Of a stretch of 64,000 nt of DNA, positions 1-10,997 are shown piece after piece (positions within the stretch are counted from its first letter, which is position 1; the number at the start of each line of letters is the position of its first letter). The notes under the pieces are model-generated. The model did no database searches. It worked only from the letters and a program-made list of their open reading frames with translations, and was not told the DNA's origin. This DNA comes from Amphritea atlantica (GTDB taxonomy: Bacteria > Pseudomonadota > Gammaproteobacteria > Pseudomonadales > Balneatricaceae): the NCBI RefSeq assembly GCF_018860855.1, contig NZ_JAHKQE010000034.1, positions 1 through 64,000 on the forward strand, in the 5' to 3' direction. Position numbers and translations under genes: made by a program.

Positions 1-1
1 T

Positions 2-319
2 CTATTTGCTGCGAAGCGATTTAAAACGGCAAAACAGGTCGCGGCCTATATGGGGCTAATCCCGAAGCTGAAGGAGTCAGGAAAGATCAAGGGGTATACA
101 GCTTTGAGCAAAACAGGCCCCTCACATCTGAGAGCCAAGCTCTATATGGCGACAGTATCAGCCAAGCAGCATAATCCGGATATTCGAAGGCAATATGAGC
201 GACTACTGGCGGCGGGTAAAGCGAAAATGTCCGCTTTAGGAGCGGCAATGAGAAAGCTGGTTCAGATATGTTTTGGCGTGGTTAAGAACCAAAGTGAATT
301 CCAGGTTCAAACAGCTTAA
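2..319 (+). CDS. IS110-family transposase, C-terminal part (5' end outside window)
   Basis: The reading frame is already open at the first bases and ends at 319. The visible 105 residues match the C-terminal part (Transposase_20 region) of IS110/IS1111 transposases: a segment with RFKTAKQVAAYMGLIPK, then SGKIKGYTALSKTGPSHLR, then a helical tail. This part follows the RuvC-like N-terminal domain of these enzymes, which would lie outside the window. The first in-frame ATG at 50 is not a real start, because the homologous sequence continues upstream. Whether the full element is intact cannot be judged here. Family assignment is from motif recognition. Confidence 0.8.
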   Translation, partial: LFAAKRFKTAKQVAAYMGLIPKLKESGKIKGYTALSKTGPSHLRAKLYMATVSAKQHNPDIRRQYERLLAAGKAKMSALGAAMRKLVQICFGVVKNQSEFQVQTA

Positions 320-591
320 AAAACTGTTTGAACCCGGTGGTGAGAGATGGTATCTACGGGAGGTCCTGCGGCGATTGGTTAAGAGGCGTATGTTCGACCG
401 CCTTAGTACGGTTGCCAGAGCTGTGGAGTCAGCAATTAATACAGGTGACGTGCAACTAGTCATAGATTGAACTAAGTCGCTGTAAATTGCCACACGTGAG
501 GCCCCGTTAGCAATAAAGACAGTTCTGTCATTGCTTATGCTTTATCAAAAAGTTCTTCTGCATGATCTTAGTAAATATAGTTTAACTGTTA
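320..591. other. Gap after transposase; probable insertion-sequence tail
   Basis: No convincing gene lies between the transposase stop and the chemoreceptor stop. The first part (about 320-520) is probably the non-coding right end of the IS110-type element. Such elements carry long non-coding flanks and often lack clear terminal inverted repeats, and I could not mark the end. Short open frames on both strands here have no recognisable content. No hairpin terminator was seen for the chemoreceptor. Confidence 0.35.
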
Positions 592-2568
592 CTATTTCTG
601 AGAGAACTGCTGCAGTAGTTGCATCAAGCCATTACTTGTATGGTCAATTTGGTGGGCATGTTGTTTATTATTTTTAGCTTCCAGTGCCGATTCTTGAGAG
701 TAGGCGAGAGTCATGTTGATTACTTCTGAAATTTGATTGGTGACCGCCGATTGTTCTTCTGTTGCTGAGGCGATCATGCTGCTCATGCTATCGATTTCAC
801 TAATCGATAAGCGGATCTGCTCAACGCTGTGACGAGCATTTTCAGCGAGTGTCACGGTATTATGTACATGTCCTGCTTGTAGCTCGATTTTCTCGGACAT
901 TTGGTCGATGGCGCCATTTAGCTTTTTTATAATTAAACCGATATTGTCTGCTGCCTTTGCCGTGTTGAGTGCAAGGGAGCGTACTTCATCGGCGACAACT
1001 GCAAATCCGCGGCCACTATCACCCGCCCGAGCGGCTTCAATGGCAGCGTTCAGGGCGAGTAAGTTGGTTTGTTCGGCAAAGTTTTGGATAACATGCAGCG
1101 CCGAGCCAATCTCTTTACCATCATCTTTTAGTTGTTGGAGTGTTATGTTGGTGGCGTCGGTTTCTGCTTCAAGTTGACGGATACTTTCACTGGTATTTTG
1201 CATTTCGGTTACGCCGTGAATCGCTGTCTCGGTCGCGCTTCGGGTGGCGGCTGATGTTTTAACTGCGTTTTCGGCAACTTCCTGATATGAGCAACTGAGC
1301 TGTTGTATTTGTACCGAGGTTTGTTCCGTTGAATGTTGTTGTTTGGTTACTATGTGGGTGAGTGTGTCAGCACTTTGGTTCAAGTTTTTACCCAGTTGGT
1401 CAAGGGTTCTGCTTTCGGTATTGATTTTTTCGATCAAGGTAGTGAAGTAGTTTCGTAGGCTATCGATGGAGTTGTTAAGAATCTCAATTTCGATGATACG
1501 GCTTGCTTGGGGGTTGTTGTCAGTTAAGCGTCCCTTAGCCAAGGCGTCCAGTTGTTGGCAGGTTGCGCTAATAACGCGACTAAGCTTGGTGTTAAGAATA
1601 CTCATTACCAGTCCGATGATCGTGATGAGTGATAGGCTAATAATTAATAAGATATTGACCAGGTGGGCTGTCACGTCATGGTGCTTTTGTAAGCGGTTTT
1701 GGTTTTCCTGTAGCCGGTTATTGAGTTGATCAATAAGTGTTGTGGTTGTCTTTATGGTGTCGGCTCTGCGCGCATAGATCTTTTCGATATTGATGAATTC
1801 TTTGTTGTAACGTTTAACAAGGGTATTTAGCTCTTGGATATATAGATCGCCAACTTCATCCTTAGGGCGTTCTGTGTCATCTATAGCATTGCCAAGTAAT
1901 GCGCCAAGCGTATCGTCGTTGTCAGTTGCTTCATAAATGCCAAAGCGAGGGAGCGAGGTTAATTCATCCGCCATCGCGGCTAGTGCAGTTAGACGGTGAT
2001 CAATGTTCGATTTGTTGGGTTGTGCAGCGGAAAAAAAGTGTTGCCGACTGTGGGCTAGTTCAGCGATAACCGGGTTTATTTTTGCCAAAATTGTTGCGTA
2101 GCGTTGCTGCAATACCGCTTGTTGTTGGCCCCCTTCGAGGGCGTAATCGTTCAGTTGGCTGAGGTTGCCGAGTAGTTCACGTTCATTATTAATTAACAGT
2201 TCTTGTGGTTGGCGTAGTTTACCGGCGGCGCGTAGTTTGAGAAGAGCGGCTGTTTGTAGCTCTATGAGCGTGTTCTGTACAGCAGGCATCTGCCTATCGG
2301 TTAACGCTTTGACTCGTGAATCCTCATGTATTAACCGAGTGAGTGCACTGTCAATCTCGCTTAACAAAGAGGCATCACCTGAACTCAAGTAGGTCAAGGT
2401 TGGGCGGGTTACTTGGGTATCTATTTCCTCCTGAAGTTGTTGATAGTTTCGGGTTTGATCGAAACTATTATTTAACCGGTCAAGGGACCAGAGCATTAAG
2501 CTAGCCATAACGATAACAACGAGGAGTAGCGTTGCGCCGGCCATTACATTTATCTGAGATATTTTCAT
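592..2568 (-). CDS. Methyl-accepting chemotaxis protein with large periplasmic helical sensor
   Basis: This is a 658-residue transmembrane chemoreceptor. A membrane segment at about residues 7-28 is followed by a long, mostly helical periplasmic region (about 30-300). The size and helix content fit an HBM-like ligand-binding domain, but that subtype is inferred. A second membrane segment lies at about 302-325, followed by a HAMP-like region and the cytoplasmic signalling domain. The signalling tip (about 496-530) is clear, with EQTNLLALNAAIEAARAGD and GRGFAVVADEVRSLA, the CheA/CheW contact region. It stands alone, with no che genes nearby, between an IS fragment and carA. No CheR/CheB tether pentapeptide is seen at the C-terminus. 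The ligand is unknown. Confidence 0.9.
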   Translation of the reverse strand: MKISQINVMAGATLLLVVIVMASLMLWSLDRLNNSFDQTRNYQQLQEEIDTQVTRPTLTYLSSGDASLLSEIDSALTRLIHEDSRVKALTDRQMPAVQNTLIELQTAALLKLRAAGKLRQPQELLINNERELLGNLSQLNDYALEGGQQQAVLQQRYATILAKINPVIAELAHSRQHFFSAAQPNKSNIDHRLTALAAMADELTSLPRFGIYEATDNDDTLGALLGNAIDDTERPKDEVGDLYIQELNTLVKRYNKEFINIEKIYARRADTIKTTTTLIDQLNNRLQENQNRLQKHHDVTAHLVNILLIISLSLITIIGLVMSILNTKLSRVISATCQQLDALAKGRLTDNNPQASRIIEIEILNNSIDSLRNYFTTLIEKINTESRTLDQLGKNLNQSADTLTHIVTKQQHSTEQTSVQIQQLSCSYQEVAENAVKTSAATRSATETAIHGVTEMQNTSESIRQLEAETDATNITLQQLKDDGKEIGSALHVIQNFAEQTNLLALNAAIEAARAGDSGRGFAVVADEVRSLALNTAKAADNIGLIIKKLNGAIDQMSEKIELQAGHVHNTVTLAENARHSVEQIRLSISEIDSMSSMIASATEEQSAVTNQISEVINMTLAYSQESALEAKNNKQHAHQIDHTSNGLMQLLQQFSQK

Positions 2569-2750
2569 CGTTTACAGCATCGAATGTTTAAAGGGGTTAT
2601 TTATATGTCTTTTTTGTTACAGGCGTGTTTCAGTGTTTTCTGCAGATACTCATAATGGGAGGTCGGGTTACATAGACAAGCTAGACGAGATGGATTAAAA
2701 TATCGCCGATTTGCATCCTAGATATGCGCAATAAGAATTCTCTATAAAAA

Positions 2751-2785
2751 AGCGAGGTGGGCATTTTGTTCTACCTCGCTTTTTT
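2751..2785 (+). terminator. Hairpin plus T-run upstream of carA (terminator or attenuator)
   Basis: AGCGAGGT (2751-2758) and ACCTCGCT (2773-2780) form a perfect 8-bp stem with a 14-nt loop, followed by six T and preceded by six A. It lies about 60 bases before carA on the same strand, yet no gene upstream is transcribed toward it. It is either the leftover terminator of a gene once located before carA, or an attenuator in the carA leader. Pseudomonas aeruginosa carAB is known to have leader-based pyrimidine control. I see no clear leader peptide. Confidence 0.65.
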
Positions 2786-2842
2786 GCAACTTACAGTTTA
2801 TTAATTCTGTTTAGATTTTCGCACGAAGCGGGGAGGTTAATT

Positions 2843-3976
2843 TTGACAAGACCAGCCATTCTGGCCCTTGAGGACGGCAGTATCTTCCGGGGAGTAGCGA
2901 TTGGCGCGGATGGCCAGTCCAGCGGAGAAGTCGTATTTAATACTTCCATGACTGGTTATCAGGAGATTCTGACGGATCCATCGTACTGCCGTCAGATTGT
3001 GACCCTGACCTATCCACACATCGGTAACGTGGGAACCAATAAAGAGGATGAAGAGTCCTCTCAATCATGGGTTGCAGGTCTTGTGATCCGCGATCTGCCA
3101 CTAGTAGCCAGCAACTGGCGTAGTGAGCAGAACCTGGATGAATACCTGAAAGCGAATAATATTGTCGGTATTGCGGATATTGATACCCGTCGTCTGACTC
3201 GAATTTTACGTGAAAAAGGCTCGCTGAGCGGCTGTGTGATGGCTGGCGATATCGATGAAGATAAAGCACTTGCCGCAGCTAAAGCCTTTCCGGGCTTGAA
3301 AGGAATGGATTTGGCAAAAGAGGTTACGACTGACGCCGCCTATCCGTGGACATCAACGACTTGGCACCCTGTTAATGGGCATCAAGAGCGTGCAGAAGCC
3401 GAGCTCCCACACCATGTTGTAGCCTACGATTTTGGCGTTAAACGTAATATTCTGCGGATGCTGGTTGAACGTGGCTGTCGCTTGACGGTTGTACCGGCGA
3501 AAACCACGGCGGCTGACGTTTTGGCGTTGAATCCTGATGGTGTTTTCCTATCGAACGGCCCTGGGGATCCAGAGCCTTGCGACTATGCTATTGATGCCAT
3601 TCAAGCGATCTGTAAGACCGATCTGCCTGTGTTTGGGATCTGCTTGGGTCATCAGTTGCTTGCGTTGGCGTCCGGTGCTCAGACGATGAAGATGAAGTTT
3701 GGTCATCATGGTGCAAACCACCCAGTACAGGACCTAAACAGTAAGCAGGTTATGATTACCAGCCAAAACCATGGTTTTGCGGTCGATGAAGATACCTTGC
3801 CGTCGACGTTACGGGCGACTCATAAATCGTTGTTTGATGGGTCGCTACAGGGTATTGAGCGAACAGATCGCGCGGCCTTTAGTTTTCAGGGACACCCTGA
3901 AGCAAGCCCTGGCCCTCGCGACGTTGCGCCACTGTTTGATCGCTTTATTCGCGACATTGAAGCGCGTAAGGCTTAA
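2843..3976 (+). CDS. carA: Carbamoyl-phosphate synthase small (glutaminase) subunit
   Basis: CarA hydrolyses glutamine and channels ammonia to CarB, making carbamoyl phosphate for pyrimidine and arginine synthesis in the cytosol. The 377 residues comprise the small-chain N-terminal domain and a class I glutamine amidotransferase domain. The nucleophile is Cys267 in FGICLGHQ, with His351 and Glu353 in GHPEASPGP. Translation starts at TTG: the upstream GGGAGG is well spaced and the product [13 protein letters not shown] matches the family start. carB follows after 88 bases, so the two form one transcription unit. The usual upstream neighbour dapB is absent; a reverse chemoreceptor sits there instead. 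Confidence 0.97.
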   Translation: MTRPAILALEDGSIFRGVAIGADGQSSGEVVFNTSMTGYQEILTDPSYCRQIVTLTYPHIGNVGTNKEDEESSQSWVAGLVIRDLPLVASNWRSEQNLDEYLKANNIVGIADIDTRRLTRILREKGSLSGCVMAGDIDEDKALAAAKAFPGLKGMDLAKEVTTDAAYPWTSTTWHPVNGHQERAEAELPHHVVAYDFGVKRNILRMLVERGCRLTVVPAKTTAADVLALNPDGVFLSNGPGDPEPCDYAIDAIQAICKTDLPVFGICLGHQLLALASGAQTMKMKFGHHGANHPVQDLNSKQVMITSQNHGFAVDEDTLPSTLRATHKSLFDGSLQGIERTDRAAFSFQGHPEASPGPRDVAPLFDRFIRDIEARKA

Positions 3977-4064
3977 CGGGCCTGATTTAAGATCAATACG
4001 TACTGCCCGTGAGATATCTCCGGGTAGTTTTTAAAGAATTAAATTTTCGATCGGTTGTTTACAC

Positions 4065-7000
4065 ATGCCAAAACGTACGGACATACAAAGTATTCTGATC
4101 CTCGGTGCGGGTCCTATCGTTATCGGTCAGGCCTGCGAGTTTGATTACTCCGGTGCCCAGGCCTGTAAAGCTCTGCGAGAAGAGGGCTATCGCGTCATTC
4201 TGGTTAACTCTAATCCAGCCACCATCATGACGGATCCATCGATGGCTGATGCCACTTACATCGAGCCGATTCAGTGGAAAACGGTTGCTAAAATCATTGA
4301 GCAGGAGCGCCCTGATGCGCTGCTGCCAACGATGGGTGGCCAGACCGCATTGAACTGCGCCCTCGATCTCGAACGCGAAGGCGTGCTTGAGCAGTTTGGC
4401 GTAGAGATGATTGGTGCTAACGCCGATACCATTGATAAAGCGGAAGACCGTGATCGGTTTGATAAGGCGATGAAATCAATCGGCTTGGAATGCCCTCGTG
4501 CTGCGATTGCTCACAGCATGGAAGAGGCGTTGCAGGTTCAGTCTCAGCTCGGTTTCCCTTGTATTATTCGCCCCTCTTTCACCATGGGCGGCACCGGCGG
4601 CGGTATTGCTTATAACAAAGATGAGTTTATTGAGATTTGCGAACGTGGTCTCGACCTGTCGCCAACCAGTGAGTTGTTGATCGATGAGTCTTTGATCGGT
4701 TGGAAAGAGTATGAGATGGAGGTGGTTCGTGACAAAAACGATAACTGCATCATTATCTGCTCAATCGAAAACTTTGATGCGATGGGTGTGCACACTGGTG
4801 ACTCTATTACGGTGGCTCCAGCACAGACCCTGACCGATAAAGAATATCAGTGGATGCGTGATGCTTCTTTGGCGGTATTGCGTGAAATCGGCGTTGAAAC
4901 CGGTGGTTCAAACGTACAGTTTGGTCAGTGCCCCGAAACCGGTCGATTTGTCATCATTGAGATGAATCCACGGGTATCTCGTTCATCTGCTTTGGCTTCT
5001 AAAGCGACTGGCTTCCCGATTGCTAAAGTCGCAGCGAAGTTGGCGATTGGTTACACCCTTGATGAGTTGCAGAACGACATCACAGGCGGTGCTACACCTG
5101 CTTCCTTTGAGCCGGCAATCGACTATGTTGTTACGAAGATTCCACGTTTCACTTTCGAGAAATTCCCGCAAGCGAATGACCGCCTGACCACGCAGATGAA
5201 GTCTGTGGGTGAAGTGATGGCGATTGGCCGTACGCAGCAAGAATCTCTGCAGAAAGCGTTGCGTGGCCTCGAGGTCGGTGCGTCTGGACTCGATCCTATC
5301 GTCGATCTGAAAAGTGAAGATGCCCGTGCTGAAATCGTCCGTGAGATGAAACAGCCGGGTGCTGAGCGAATTTGGTATCTGGGGGATGGATTCCGCTTGG
5401 GGATGTCCGTTGAAGAGCTGTACGAGCTCTCCGGTATTGATCCATGGTTCTTGGTTCAGGTTGAAGATCTGATCAAAGATGAGCTGCGGGTGTCTGAAAT
5501 GACTCTGTCTGAGTTAGATGCGACCGAACTTTATCGCCTGAAACGCAAGGGCTTTTCTGATACTCGTTTAGCAGTGTTGCTGGGTGTGTCTGAGAAACAG
5601 GTGCGCAAGCAGCGTCATAAATTGAATATCCGTCCGGTGTTTAAGCGTGTTGATACCTGTGCGGCTGAATTTTCTACCGATACGGCTTATATGTACTCAA
5701 CCTACGAGGAAGAGTGCGAGGCGAATCCGTCTGATCGTGAAAAGATTATGGTTATCGGCGGTGGTCCTAACCGTATTGGTCAGGGTATCGAATTTGACTA
5801 CTGCTGTGTACATGCGGCTTTGGCGGCTCGGGAAGAGGGTTACGAAACCATTATGGTTAACTGTAACCCCGAAACCGTTTCAACCGATTACGATACCTCC
5901 GATCGCCTCTATTTTGAGCCGATCACTTTGGAAGATGTGCTGGAAATTGTGCATGTCGAGAAGCCTAAAGGGGTCATCGTTCAGTACGGTGGTCAAACAC
6001 CATTGAAATTGGCCTTGGCGCTAGAGCAAGCGGGTGTGCCGATTATTGGTACTTCGCCAGAAGCGATCGACCGTGCGGAAGATCGTGAACAGTTCCAGCA
6101 GATGCTTAAGCGTCTAGGACTGAAGCAGCCTGAAAACGCTACAGTACGGTCATTGGAAGAAGCGGTGATTGAAGCTGATAAGCTAGGATATCCGCTGGTC
6201 GTGCGTCCATCTTATGTCTTGGGTGGTCGGGCGATGGAGATCGTTTATAAAGAGTCTGAACTGCGTCAATACATGACCTCTGCGGTTAAGGTCTCTCACG
6301 ATGCGCCAGTATTATTGGATCACTTCCTGAATGCTGCGATTGAAGTCGATATTGATGCTGTTTGTGATGGTGAAACCGTGGTTATCGGCGCCATTATGCA
6401 GCATATCGAACAAGCCGGTGTTCACTCCGGTGATTCCGCCTGTTCTTTGCCGCCTTACAGCCTGTCAGCTGAGCTGCAGGACAAGATGCGTGACATGGTG
6501 CGTAAAATGGCACTGGAGTTGGGTGTAATCGGTCTGATGAATACTCAGCTGGCCTATCAGGACGGTGAAGTGTATGTCATCGAAGTGAACCCGCGTGCTT
6601 CTCGTACCGTTCCTTTTGTGTCTAAGTGTATCGGTGTGTCCCTAGCGAAGATTGGTGCACAGGTGATGACTGGCCGAACGCTGAAAGAGATCGGCTTTAC
6701 CCAAGAGATCGTGCCAACACTGTTTAATGTTAAAGAAGCGGTGTTCCCGTTCAATAAATTCCAGGGAGTTGACCCGATTCTTTCACCAGAAATGAAATCG
6801 ACTGGTGAAGTGATGGGGGTCGGCGAAACCTTTGGCGAAGCCTTTATGAAAGCTCAGTTGGGTGCCGGTGAAAAAATGCCAGCAACCGGTAAAGCATTTA
6901 TCTCTGTACGTGATGTTGATAAGCATAATGTGCTGCCAGTTGCCCGTGATCTGGTTGGTCTAGGCTTTACGCTAGTCGCTACCCGTGGCACTGCTGACTT

Positions 7001-7271
7001 ATTGAAACAGGATGGGCTGGATGTCCAGATCGTCAATAAAGTGATGGAAGGTCGGCCAAATGTTGTCGATATGTTGAAAAACGACGAAATTGTTTACGTT
7101 ATCAACACCACGGAAGGACGTAAGGCGATTGCAGATTCTGCTGAGATTCGTCGATCCGCCCTGCAGCATAAAGTGCCGTATAGCACGACGCTGGCGGGTG
7201 CTGAAGCGATGACAAAAGCGATGCAGTATGGCGAAGAGAAAGTTGTCCGCCGTCTGCAAGATCTTCATTAA
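4065..7271 (+). CDS. carB: Carbamoyl-phosphate synthase large subunit
   Basis: CarB uses two ATP, bicarbonate and ammonia from CarA to make carbamoyl phosphate. At 1068 residues it has the family length. It carries the internal duplication: two ATP-grasp halves (about 1-400 and 550-930), with paired signatures such as [18 protein letters not shown] near residue 12 and [16 protein letters not shown] near 562. An oligomerisation segment lies between them, and a C-terminal MGS-like allosteric domain (about 935-1068) binds effectors such as UMP and ornithine in E. coli. It starts at ATG 88 bases after carA and is followed 11 bases later by greA, suggesting a carA-carB-greA operon. Confidence 0.97.
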   Translation: MPKRTDIQSILILGAGPIVIGQACEFDYSGAQACKALREEGYRVILVNSNPATIMTDPSMADATYIEPIQWKTVAKIIEQERPDALLPTMGGQTALNCALDLEREGVLEQFGVEMIGANADTIDKAEDRDRFDKAMKSIGLECPRAAIAHSMEEALQVQSQLGFPCIIRPSFTMGGTGGGIAYNKDEFIEICERGLDLSPTSELLIDESLIGWKEYEMEVVRDKNDNCIIICSIENFDAMGVHTGDSITVAPAQTLTDKEYQWMRDASLAVLREIGVETGGSNVQFGQCPETGRFVIIEMNPRVSRSSALASKATGFPIAKVAAKLAIGYTLDELQNDITGGATPASFEPAIDYVVTKIPRFTFEKFPQANDRLTTQMKSVGEVMAIGRTQQESLQKALRGLEVGASGLDPIVDLKSEDARAEIVREMKQPGAERIWYLGDGFRLGMSVEELYELSGIDPWFLVQVEDLIKDELRVSEMTLSELDATELYRLKRKGFSDTRLAVLLGVSEKQVRKQRHKLNIRPVFKRVDTCAAEFSTDTAYMYSTYEEECEANPSDREKIMVIGGGPNRIGQGIEFDYCCVHAALAAREEGYETIMVNCNPETVSTDYDTSDRLYFEPITLEDVLEIVHVEKPKGVIVQYGGQTPLKLALALEQAGVPIIGTSPEAIDRAEDREQFQQMLKRLGLKQPENATVRSLEEAVIEADKLGYPLVVRPSYVLGGRAMEIVYKESELRQYMTSAVKVSHDAPVLLDHFLNAAIEVDIDAVCDGETVVIGAIMQHIEQAGVHSGDSACSLPPYSLSAELQDKMRDMVRKMALELGVIGLMNTQLAYQDGEVYVIEVNPRASRTVPFVSKCIGVSLAKIGAQVMTGRTLKEIGFTQEIVPTLFNVKEAVFPFNKFQGVDPILSPEMKSTGEVMGVGETFGEAFMKAQLGAGEKMPATGKAFISVRDVDKHNVLPVARDLVGLGFTLVATRGTADLLKQDGLDVQIVNKVMEGRPNVVDMLKNDEIVYVINTTEGRKAIADSAEIRRSALQHKVPYSTTLAGAEAMTKAMQYGEEKVVRRLQDLH

Positions 7272-7282
7272 GGAATAGTATT

Positions 7283-7759
7283 ATGCAAAAGTTTCCAATG
7301 ACCGTGGGTGGTGAAAAAGCATTGCGGGAAGAACTGGACGATCTGAAAACCGTTCAGCGCCCAACTGTAATTGCTTCTATCGCTGAAGCCCGTGAACATG
7401 GCGACCTGAAAGAAAATGCGGAATACCATGCGGCACGTGAGCAGCAGGGGTTTATCGAGGGACGGATTCAGGAGCTGGAAGGCAAACTGGGTTCGGCTCA
7501 GGTAATTGATGTCACGCAGATTCCGCACACCGGCAAAGTTATCTTTGGTACTACTGTTGAACTACTCAATCTGGATACCGATGAAACGGTCACTTACCAG
7601 ATTGTTGGCGATGATGAGGCCAATATTAAAGGTGGAAAAATCTCGATCAGTTCCCCTATTGCCCGCGCATTAATCGGCAAGGAAGAGGGCGATGTGGCGG
7701 TTGTTCAGACCCCCGGTGGCGGTGTTGAATATGAAATTGATCGGGTTCATCATATTTGA
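7283..7759 (+). CDS. greA: Transcription elongation factor GreA
   Basis: GreA enters the secondary channel of RNA polymerase and stimulates cleavage of backtracked transcripts. The 158 residues match the usual length. The N-terminal coiled coil carries the tip region [16 protein letters not shown] (acidic tip residues that chelate the catalytic metal). The C-terminal FKBP-like domain ends in YEIDRVHHI. The start ATG is 11 bases after carB with an AAGGA-type ribosome site. Placement after carAB is common in Pseudomonas and relatives. A strong terminator follows immediately. Confidence 0.97.
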   Translation: MQKFPMTVGGEKALREELDDLKTVQRPTVIASIAEAREHGDLKENAEYHAAREQQGFIEGRIQELEGKLGSAQVIDVTQIPHTGKVIFGTTVELLNLDTDETVTYQIVGDDEANIKGGKISISSPIARALIGKEEGDVAVVQTPGGGVEYEIDRVHHI

Positions 7760-7776
7760 CCCTGTAGGATAAAAAA

Positions 7777-7798
7777 AACCGCCTTACGGCGGTTTTTT
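7777..7798. terminator. Bidirectional terminator between greA and yhbY
   Basis: AACCGCC (7777-7783) pairs with GGCGGTT (7788-7794) around TTAC. A run of A precedes the hairpin and a run of T follows it, so it can end greA on the plus strand and yhbY on the minus strand. Confidence 0.92.
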
Positions 7799-7821
7799 GT
7801 TGTTGATCTGTTCCGGCTAGA

Positions 7822-8124
7822 TTAACGTAGCAGGTTAGATAGCTTAGGGTCTGGGGTTTTTGCCGCCCGATAGAGCAGGGCGACATTACCGATCTCTTGA
7901 ACGATGGTGGCTTCTACGATCTTAGCCATTTCACTGATCAGTTGTTTCTTTGTCTCGCGGTCGCCCACGGCAAATTTAATTTTGATCAGTTCGTGGTCTT
8001 CTAAAGCGCGATCAGCTTCCAGGAGAATATTTTCACTCAGGCCATTACCGGCAACAGTGATGATTGGGTTGAGGCCGTGACCGATAGTTCGGAACTGCTT
8101 CTTTTGCGTAGGGGTTAAGCTCAT
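7822..8124 (-). CDS. yhbY: YhbY-type ribosome assembly RNA-binding protein (CRM domain)
   Basis: This 100-residue protein has a single CRS1-YhbY (CRM) domain, associated with 50S precursor particles. The start MSLTPTQKKQFRTIGH and the signatures HGLNPIITVAGNGLSE and HELIKIKFAVGDRETKK are characteristic. It is divergent from rlmE, which methylates 23S rRNA. This yhbY / rlmE-ftsH divergent pair is conserved in gammaproteobacteria. Roughly 120 bases separate the two starts and must hold both promoters. Confidence 0.94.
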   Translation of the reverse strand: MSLTPTQKKQFRTIGHGLNPIITVAGNGLSENILLEADRALEDHELIKIKFAVGDRETKKQLISEMAKIVEATIVQEIGNVALLYRAAKTPDPKLSNLLR

Positions 8125-8245
8125 ACTAAAATACTTGACCTTTGAATTTTGGAGCGGAAGACCCGCTCAGAATCATAATTAACCGATTTTACCTGAGTTA
8201 GTGTGCAGAAAGTAGACATTGACTCAAATTCCAATGGGGTTGTTG

Positions 8246-8866
8246 GTGGCAAGATCAAAAAGCAGCGGTCGTTGGCTGCAAGAACACTTCGACGATCAGT
8301 ATGTAAAGAAATCCAGAGAACTTGGATATCGCTCCAGAGCAAGTTTTAAGCTGCTGGAATTGAATGAAAAAGATAAACTAATTCTCCCAGGCATGACGTT
8401 GATGGATCTTGGTGCTGCGCCTGGAGGGTGGTCTCAGGTGGCGGCAGAACTGGTGGGTGATGAAGGTCGGGTGGTTTCGTCGGACATCCTGCCAATGGAT
8501 CCATTACCCGGTGTGCAGTTTGTTCAGGGCGATTTTACTGAGGAGTCTGTGCTCAACGAAATCTTAGAAACATTAGGAGATACGTTAGCAGACCTTGTAA
8601 TTTCCGACATGGCCCCCAATATGAGTGGTATGAATGCTGTTGATCAGCCGGCGGCGATGTATCTTGTAGAGTTGGCGTTGGATATGGCTCGTCAGGTTTT
8701 GAAGCCCGGAGGTGATTTTGTCGCCAAAGTTTTTCAGGGTGAAGGATTTGACGAATATATGAACGATATGCGCAGCAGCTTTACTAAGGTATATACCCGT
8801 AAGCCGGACTCATCGAGGGCCCGTTCGCGTGAAGTCTATTTGATTGGACGAAATTTTCGTCCTTGA
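8246..8866 (+). CDS. rlmE: 23S rRNA 2'-O-ribose methyltransferase RlmE (FtsJ/RrmJ)
   Basis: RlmE methylates U2552 in the A-loop of 23S rRNA on assembled 50S subunits. The SAM motif [12 protein letters not shown] and the segments SDMAPNMSG and [10 protein letters not shown] are diagnostic, with the K-D-K-E type catalytic residues in the expected blocks. I chose GTG at 8246 because GGGG at 8236-8239 is well placed and the 206-residue product starts like E. coli RlmE (209 residues). TTG at 8219 and ATG at 8234 are in frame but have weak ribosome sites. ftsH follows after 80 bases, the classic rlmE-ftsH arrangement. Confidence 0.94.
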   Translation: MARSKSSGRWLQEHFDDQYVKKSRELGYRSRASFKLLELNEKDKLILPGMTLMDLGAAPGGWSQVAAELVGDEGRVVSSDILPMDPLPGVQFVQGDFTEESVLNEILETLGDTLADLVISDMAPNMSGMNAVDQPAAMYLVELALDMARQVLKPGGDFVAKVFQGEGFDEYMNDMRSSFTKVYTRKPDSSRARSREVYLIGRNFRP

Positions 8867-8946
8867 TATAGTCAACACGGTATAAGTACTGTAGCTTTGT
8901 TTGTTTTCGGACGGACACTAATTTTGAGAAAACAGAGGGTTTTCCT

Positions 8947-10932
8947 TTGAACGATATGGCAAAGAATTTAGTACTGTGGCTGGTTATCGCAGCAGTGCTG
9001 TTAACCGTTTTCAATAATTTTAACAGCGAAGACACCTCGCAGAACCTCAATTACTCTGAGTTTATCAGCGCGGTGAAGAGTGATCAGGTTCGGCGTGTTG
9101 TTATTGATGGTTATACTATTGAAGGCGAGCGACTCAACGGCGAGCACTTTTCGACAGTGCGTCCTGCCCTACAGGATCCTAAACTGGTAGATGACCTGTA
9201 TAACCACAAAGTGGTTATCGAAGGCAAACAGCCTGAAAAGCAGAGTGTCTGGACTCAGTTATTGGTTGCTAGCTTCCCAATCTTGATCATTCTGGCCATC
9301 TTTATGTTCTTTATGCGGCAGATGCAAGGTGGTGGGGGCGGTAAAGGCGGCCCGATGTCATTTGGTAAGTCTAAAGCCAGAATGATGAGCGAAGATCAGA
9401 TTAAAACCACCTTTGATGATGTGGCTGGCGTAGAAGAAGCTAAAGAAGAAGTTAAAGAATTAGTGGATTATCTGCGCGACCCGGGCAAATTCCAGCGGCT
9501 AGGTGGGCATATTCCCCGTGGCGTGTTGATGTCTGGTAGCCCAGGTACCGGTAAAACTCTCTTGGCGAAAGCGATTGCGGGTGAAGCAAAAGTGCCGTTC
9601 TTCACCATCTCTGGTTCTGATTTTGTGGAGATGTTTGTCGGTGTCGGTGCATCCCGAGTACGGGATATGTTTGAGCAGGCGAAGAAAAATGCGCCTTGTA
9701 TCATCTTTATTGATGAGATCGATGCCGTAGGTCGTCACCGTGGTGTTGGTATGGGTGGTGGTAATGATGAGCGTGAGCAGACGTTGAACCAGTTGCTGGT
9801 TGAGATGGATGGTTTTGAAGGTACGGAGGGCGTTATCGTGATTGCAGCGACTAACCGACCTGATGTACTTGACCCTGCATTGTTGCGTCCGGGCCGTTTT
9901 GACCGTCAAGTACATGTTGGCTTGCCTGATATTCGAGGTCGTGAGCAGATCTTGAAAGTGCATATGCGTAAAGTGCCGCTGGGTGATGATGTTAAACCTG
10001 ATCTCATCTCCCGTGGTACGCCAGGCTTTTCTGGTGCCGATCTAGCTAACTTGGTGAACGAGGCGGCACTGTTTGCTGCTCGCTCCGGTAAGCGGACTGT
10101 CGGGATGGAACAGTTTGAGCGCGCTAAAGATAAAATCATGATGGGCGCTGAGCGTAAATCGATGGTTATGTCGTATGAAGAACGCCGGAATACTGCTTAC
10201 CATGAATCCGGTCATGCGATTGTTGGTCGCTTGATGCCTGAGCATGACCCAGTTTATAAAGTATCGATTATTCCTCGTGGACGGGCGTTGGGTGTCACCA
10301 TGTTCCTGCCGGAAGAAGATCGTTACAGTCATAGCCGTAAGTTGCTAATCTCCAATATCTGCAGCCTATATGGTGGCCGTATTGCTGAAGAGATGACCTT
10401 GGGTAAAGATGGTGTGACCACTGGTGCATCTAACGATATTCAGCGGGCAACTAGCCTGGCACGTAACATGGTGTCTCGCTGGGGCTTGACCGATGAGCTT
10501 GGCCCTATCCTGTATGATGATGAAGAACAGGATCCGTTTAACCGGGGTTATGGGCAGCCAAGTAAAGTGATGTCTGAAGAGGTGCAGCGTAAAATCGATG
10601 CTGAAACCCGTAAGATTATCGATGAGTGTTACGCTAAAGCTTATAAAATGCTGGAGGATAATCGCGATATTCTTGATGCGATGACTGAAGCGCTGTTGAA
10701 GTATGAAACCATCGATAGCAAGCAGTTGGATGAGCTAATGGCGCGTAAGCCAGTTAGCCCGCCAGAAGGCTGGCAGGAATCCGATTCTAAAGCTGCTGAA
10801 GAAGAAGCTGCCGCTGCGAAAGAAGAAGAGTTCGAACTCAATGAGGAGCATCAGAATGAGGCTAAAGATGATGACAAGCCGTCATCTGATTCAGATGCTG
10901 ACACTGATGCGCCGGATCAAACTCCGCGTTGA
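8947..10932 (+). CDS. ftsH: ATP-dependent zinc metalloprotease FtsH
   Basis: FtsH is a membrane-anchored hexameric AAA+ protease that degrades misfolded membrane proteins and short-lived regulators. The 661 residues show membrane segments at about 5-22 and 100-120, then the AAA domain. Walker A is at 197-204 (GSPGTGKT), Walker B ends at Asp256-Glu257, and the zinc site HESGH is at 419-423. The acidic, low-complexity C-terminal tail (about 605-661) is typical. The TTG start at 8947 is favoured over ATG at 8956 because GAGGG at 8935-8939 is spaced for it. The P-loop has Ser where E. coli has Pro (GPPGTGKT); this should not abolish activity. Confidence 0.97.
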   Translation: MNDMAKNLVLWLVIAAVLLTVFNNFNSEDTSQNLNYSEFISAVKSDQVRRVVIDGYTIEGERLNGEHFSTVRPALQDPKLVDDLYNHKVVIEGKQPEKQSVWTQLLVASFPILIILAIFMFFMRQMQGGGGGKGGPMSFGKSKARMMSEDQIKTTFDDVAGVEEAKEEVKELVDYLRDPGKFQRLGGHIPRGVLMSGSPGTGKTLLAKAIAGEAKVPFFTISGSDFVEMFVGVGASRVRDMFEQAKKNAPCIIFIDEIDAVGRHRGVGMGGGNDEREQTLNQLLVEMDGFEGTEGVIVIAATNRPDVLDPALLRPGRFDRQVHVGLPDIRGREQILKVHMRKVPLGDDVKPDLISRGTPGFSGADLANLVNEAALFAARSGKRTVGMEQFERAKDKIMMGAERKSMVMSYEERRNTAYHESGHAIVGRLMPEHDPVYKVSIIPRGRALGVTMFLPEEDRYSHSRKLLISNICSLYGGRIAEEMTLGKDGVTTGASNDIQRATSLARNMVSRWGLTDELGPILYDDEEQDPFNRGYGQPSKVMSEEVQRKIDAETRKIIDECYAKAYKMLEDNRDILDAMTEALLKYETIDSKQLDELMARKPVSPPEGWQESDSKAAEEEAAAAKEEEFELNEEHQNEAKDDDKPSSDSDADTDAPDQTPR

Positions 10933-10959
10933 TCCATTGATTTGATGTAATGCCATAAG

Positions 10960-10982
10960 GCCGGTCTCTGACCGGCTTTTTT
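10960..10982 (+). terminator. Rho-independent terminator after ftsH
   Basis: GCCGGT (10960-10965) pairs with ACCGGC (10971-10976), followed by six T. It lies 28 bases after the ftsH stop and just before folP. Confidence 0.9.
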
Positions 10983-10997
10983 AATAATCTGTCTGCG

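Noticed and set aside
2569-2842. ArgR box in the carA upstream region
   Set aside because: AATAAGAATTCTCTAT near 2730-2745 is only a weak resemblance to an ARG half-site pair.
9499-9963. 154-residue reverse frame inside ftsH
   Set aside because: It is antisense to the AAA domain of ftsH and has no recognisable content.
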